Positions 62,201 through 64,000 of a stretch of 64,000 nucleotides of DNA are shown piece after piece. The number at the start of each line of letters is the position of its first letter. Within the stretch, counting starts at the first letter, position 1. Under the pieces are notes generated by a model. The model ran no database searches. It was not told the origin of the DNA and worked only from the letters and a program-made list of their open reading frames with translations. The stretch comes from Limnoperna fortunei (lineage: Eukaryota > Mollusca > Bivalvia > Mytilida > Modiolidae), in contig OX104112.1 of assembly GCA_944474755.1 (NCBI GenBank), positions 59,427,640 through 59,491,639 on the forward strand, given 5' to 3'. The position numbers were made by a program, and so were the translations under genes.

Positions 62201-62873
62201 GAATCAGAAGTCAAATAAAACAATCTCTCAGTATGAAACTACAAAGCCACAACCGAACAGAAACTCACAAAGAAAACGGTTTTATCTAAAATTAAGTATG
62301 TATTTTTGGAAAATCTGAAAACTTAGCGATTGATACAACTTGTGTGATACAAAACTTTTTTAAATTGTATATAGGTGATACAATATGTACTTTTATTGGT
62401 ACCACCTTTTGACGTCAGAATAAATGATTATAATCATTTGGTGAATGACTCTCATTCTATAAATGAAATATGACTTCATAAAACGTGTGACTTTAGGGAC
62501 TATATTTTATAAGCAAATACTTCGTTAAATGTTAAATTTTAAATATTTTGTTTTGTTCCGCTTTTTTATACTTCTTAATTTTAGATAAACGTTTAACATA
62601 CATTTAAGTACAGATACAACTACTTGTATCACGTTTCGACAGTTGCATACATTCCGCATCACAACTATACGCAACGCGTCTCGTAGTGAAACGAATGTAC
62701 ACAACTGTCTCGACATTATACAGGTAGTTGTACCTGCAGATAATGTCTGTAATGTGCATTGATCAAGCATTTTTAATGGTGAGTACATTTCACATTTACC
62801 TGAATATCCGACTTTAACGTGTACGGAGCCGATTCTGTAATTACTTCTGATGGAGTCCAACAGGATCGATCAT
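53070..62873 (-). CDS. Kinase-KEN ribonuclease gene (IRE1/RNase L-like), C-terminal six exons, 5' end outside window
   Basis: Six minus-strand exons (62873-62800, 61493-61300, 59862-59779, 58831-58750, 54180-54065, 53208-53070) have GT donors, AG acceptors and matching phases. They join into 228 residues plus a stop. The first two exons give the kinase C-lobe: CWTPSE in the APE position, SDIQVAG with the helix-F aspartate, ILSGGHHPYG as in IRE1, and the ARPS arginine. Exon 3 gives HPYFW and the link to KEN. Exons 4-6 give a KEN-like domain: CDW, then MRSFRQYKNTLVEL, YNCCLHFDKL, EPCKYFL, FPALFMAVY and terminal YKPFF. IRE1 and RNase L act as dimerising kinase-fold sensors with an RNase domain. 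Here the substrate, sensor domain, ATP-binding lobe and HRD loop are off-window. A minus-strand AATAAA lies near 52881-52886. Confident in the family; 5' boundary of the first listed exon is less certain. Confidence 0.85.
54065..54180 (-). CDS. Kinase-KEN gene, exon with KEN core
   Basis: 116 bases after TTTATTGCAG, ending CT|GTAAGT. It encodes the KEN core, with MRSFRQYKNTLVEL followed by YNCCLHFDK. By alignment with IRE1/RNase L (RNxxxH), the catalytic arginine position is tyrosine, while the asparagine and the histidine are kept. This raises doubt about RNase activity. Confidence 0.85.
54561..55321. mobile_element. Terminal-inverted-repeat element with internal 160-bp tandem repeats
   Basis: Ends are the perfect 11-bp inverted repeats AGCCGAGTTGC (54561-54571) and GCAACTCGGCT (55311-55321). 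The interior is about 4.5 tandem units of 131-161 bp; the marker GGTCCGGAAACCACTAATTC begins at 54627, 54781, 54942, 55073 (one base lost) and 55233 (partial). A GC-rich CCGCCCGCC stretch lies near the right end. No transposase. It sits in the 4.6-kb intron of the kinase-KEN gene. Confidence 0.8.
55336..55400 (-). repeat. Degenerate hammerhead-repeat fragment, antisense
   Basis: On the minus strand the block has ATGAGTC, a GTC/GAC stem II and GACGAAACGCGC, followed by ATC instead of GTC at the cleavage triplet. The CTGATGA core is altered. It lies 15 bases beyond the end of the inverted-repeat element at 54561-55321, in an intron of the kinase-KEN gene, on the coding strand of that gene. Confidence 0.6.
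55590..55652. repeat. 18-bp tandem repeat
   Basis: Three and a half copies of ACCTTTGGGTTAGTGAT-type units at 55593, 55611, 55628 and 55646. Confidence 0.88.
56763..56916 (-). repeat. Interspersed repeat family C, minus copy
   Basis: Antisense partner of 14590-14770, with TTCATCGATATCCTAGATT, TTTGCATTTCTTAATGAAAC, TTGACGACGTCCACAGTAAA and GTGCACGATTTTA on the minus strand. It is in an intron of the kinase-KEN gene. Confidence 0.7.
58255..58330. repeat. 31-bp duplication
   Basis: Two copies of TTTTGTAGRCTTGATGTGCT plus GATT, followed by GATCAAATTGATCAATT. Confidence 0.75.
58750..58831 (-). CDS. Kinase-KEN gene, exon with KEN N-terminal part
   Basis: 82 bases after a pyrimidine-rich TACCAG acceptor, ending TGG|GTAAGT. 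The first base completes the preceding GG codon. Translation has a short Gly/Thr-rich linker, then MIDIINNLGKNSMFCDW. The terminal tryptophan corresponds to the conserved KEN tryptophan before the RNase core. A 98-codon open frame on the plus strand overlaps it and is treated as a shadow. Confidence 0.75.
59779..59862 (-). CDS. Kinase-KEN gene, exon at kinase/KEN junction
   Basis: 84 bases after a TTTTTTTCAG acceptor, ending at a GTAAGC donor. The first base completes the lysine codon of the preceding exon, giving KHPYFWANEKRLRF and IAGSDVLRDMKS. HPFFW followed by a (K)RLRFL and GSDV stretch is the usual IRE1/RNase L hinge between the kinase fold and KEN. Confidence 0.85.
60468..60714 (-). 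mobile_element. SINE family A, moderately diverged
   Basis: Antisense. Both promoter boxes are recognisable (ACTCGAACCCGCAACC, CTTGACCACTCGGCC). An 8-bp duplication CGTATTCG occurs at 60460-60467 and 60714-60721. It sits in an intron of the kinase-KEN gene. Confidence 0.85.
61300..61493 (-). CDS. Kinase-KEN gene, exon with helix F-I of kinase lobe
   Basis: 194 bases after a TCTAG acceptor, ending at AAA|GTAAGC. It starts VAGMILHYILSGGHHPYG, directly continuing the preceding SDIQ, and ends AARPSMDQIL, the kinase subdomain XI arginine region. Without splicing the frame hits a stop immediately after the donor, which is why it looks like an isolated short ORF. Confidence 0.85.
62800..62873 (-). 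CDS. Kinase-KEN gene, exon with APE-equivalent motif
   Basis: 74 bases between a TTAG acceptor and a CAG|GTAAAT donor. It reads DRSCWTPSEV and ends SDIQ at a codon boundary, matching activation-segment end and helix F of protein kinases. The exon begins with two bases of a split codon, so an upstream exon ending in one base is required; none was recognised up to 64000. The acceptor is supported by a pyrimidine-rich stretch but is the weakest boundary in this gene model. Confidence 0.75.
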
Positions 62874-64000
62874 CTAACATACACGATTTCAAAAAAATTA
62901 TATTTTTTAAACAAAAGAAAATACTGTAAGCTAAATACAACTGTATTTACAAAATGTTACTTACAGTTGACAGACATTTTTGTTCAGAACAAATATTTAT
63001 GAATTAGTTTAAAAGTAACGTTAAGATCTAGAAAAGTAGAATTTAGTAATTATATGATAATCAATTGCGCAGAGTAAATATTGAAAATATGATTGCGAGT
63101 GCCACAGAACGCTTTCGGTTATACACGTGCAAGGATCTTGTTCAGAGTTAAATCTGAATGCGTTCAATATCGAAACTTAAAGGAACTTTGTTCTGAATTT
63201 TCTTGCGCGGTAATGTTTGAAAGACATACATTTTGACGTCACTTCCACGGAGTACAAAACTGATTCTATTACACGTGTGGTTAACCAGAATTTATTTCAC
63301 TGTGAAATCTCGGGATTGGGCAATAACACAGATTTAAGTGGAACCATTGAACTCTGCGTTTATTCATGTCCTCAAATGTAGCGCAAAGGCATAATTTAGA
63401 ATAAAACACATCAAGAACGATTTACATGATTTCCAGTGCATTTGTTCCAACTGTAATTAGCAATTTCCCCAGGAACTAATTAGCAATATGTCAAACAGAT
63501 ACCGTTTGTCAAGAACAAACTTTTGTCAAATGAATATTGGATACAATTTCGCTAATTACGTCAACAATGCTAAGAGAAATAAGTTTTCTCTTTAACTTAA
63601 TGTCGGATAACCGCAAATGAGTGGTCTGTGCATTTCGAACACTTGTAATCTTTAAAAAGCAAACATTACAACGTCCATAATGACGTTATTCGCAACATTT
63701 TATATTACTTTTATCATGCTTAACATTGTTTTTAATGATTTTTTATGCAAACAAAACACAACAAACAAAGAAACAAAAATACCACCACCCCCCCCCCAAA
63801 AAAAAAAAAACAAAAAAAAAAAAACAAAAAATAAAAATAATACAAGATTAAATTAATTTGATTTAATATTGCTGAAAGATAAATGACTATCATTTAAACT
63901 GGAGTTGTAATATTCCAACTTACACATTAACAAAATAGTGATGTTGACAAGCGTAATATTAATATATACTACTTTTTATTTATTTAAAATATACTTAGGG
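62874..64000. other. Probable intron of kinase-KEN gene
   Basis: No HRD, DFG or glycine-loop coding segment could be found on the minus strand, so the preceding exon is likely past the window edge. AT-rich with homopolymer tracts at 63780-63840. Confidence 0.5.
63780..63840. repeat. Low-complexity C and A tracts
   Basis: ACCACCACC followed by a C run and then long A runs broken by single C. Confidence 0.95.

Noticed and set aside
62525..62860. 111-codon minus-strand open frame
   Set aside because: Wrong frame. The adjacent frame encodes the kinase APE-equivalent exon that splices at 62800.

Overview
The window reads as nuclear DNA of a marine bivalve, most likely a mytilid mussel (Mytilus or a close relative). 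The grounds are: strong AT-richness; long non-coding stretches; many copies of a tRNA-derived SINE whose 3' part looks like molluscan SINEs; hammerhead-ribozyme repeats of the kind described from mussels; decayed non-LTR retrotransposon tails; and intronless rhodopsin-class neuropeptide-type receptors. No prokaryotic operon features, CRISPR array, rRNA or ordinary tRNA gene was seen. The species assignment is inference.

Genes. All recognised genes lie on the minus strand. Three single-exon class A GPCRs occupy 18134-19198, 40197-41537 and 47476-48588. Two share TM1-TM2 and TM6 wording closely. All three carry the FLxxE(I/L)P TM6 motif, NFxx(Y/F) in TM7 and an ERRD stretch in the third intracellular loop, which points to the sex-peptide/myoinhibitory-peptide receptor or dmsr-like family. 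A fourth gene is fragmented and easily missed. Six exons between 53070 and 62873, with compatible splice phases, join into the C-terminal lobe of a protein kinase followed by a KEN ribonuclease domain (IRE1/RNase L type). Its 5' exons must lie beyond position 64000.

Layout. 1-17.6 kb is a repeat-dense region without a confident gene. It holds SINE family A, repeat family B with AATC tails, a tandem 365-bp hammerhead-ribozyme dimer at 6672-7340, several minisatellites, a long palindrome and a LINE fragment. 18.1-19.2 kb is GPCR 1. 19.2-40.2 kb is mostly featureless AT-rich DNA with scattered SINEs, an inverted-repeat element at 33.8-34.4 kb and a degenerate hammerhead copy at 38.5 kb. 40.2-48.6 kb holds GPCRs 2 and 3 with a LINE remnant and a SINE between them. 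48.6-53.0 kb has one SINE. 53.1-62.9 kb is the kinase-KEN gene, with a terminal-inverted-repeat element (54561-55321), an antisense hammerhead relic and other repeats in its introns. Beyond 62.9 kb nothing was recognised.

Functionally, the receptors are probably plasma-membrane peptide receptors from a local duplication, and the kinase-KEN protein is a stress- or immunity-type intracellular sensor. Nothing in the sequence links the two. The most unusual element is the tandem hammerhead pair, whose predicted cleavage sites are exactly 365 nt apart, as expected of a retrozyme-like unit that can release small RNAs.
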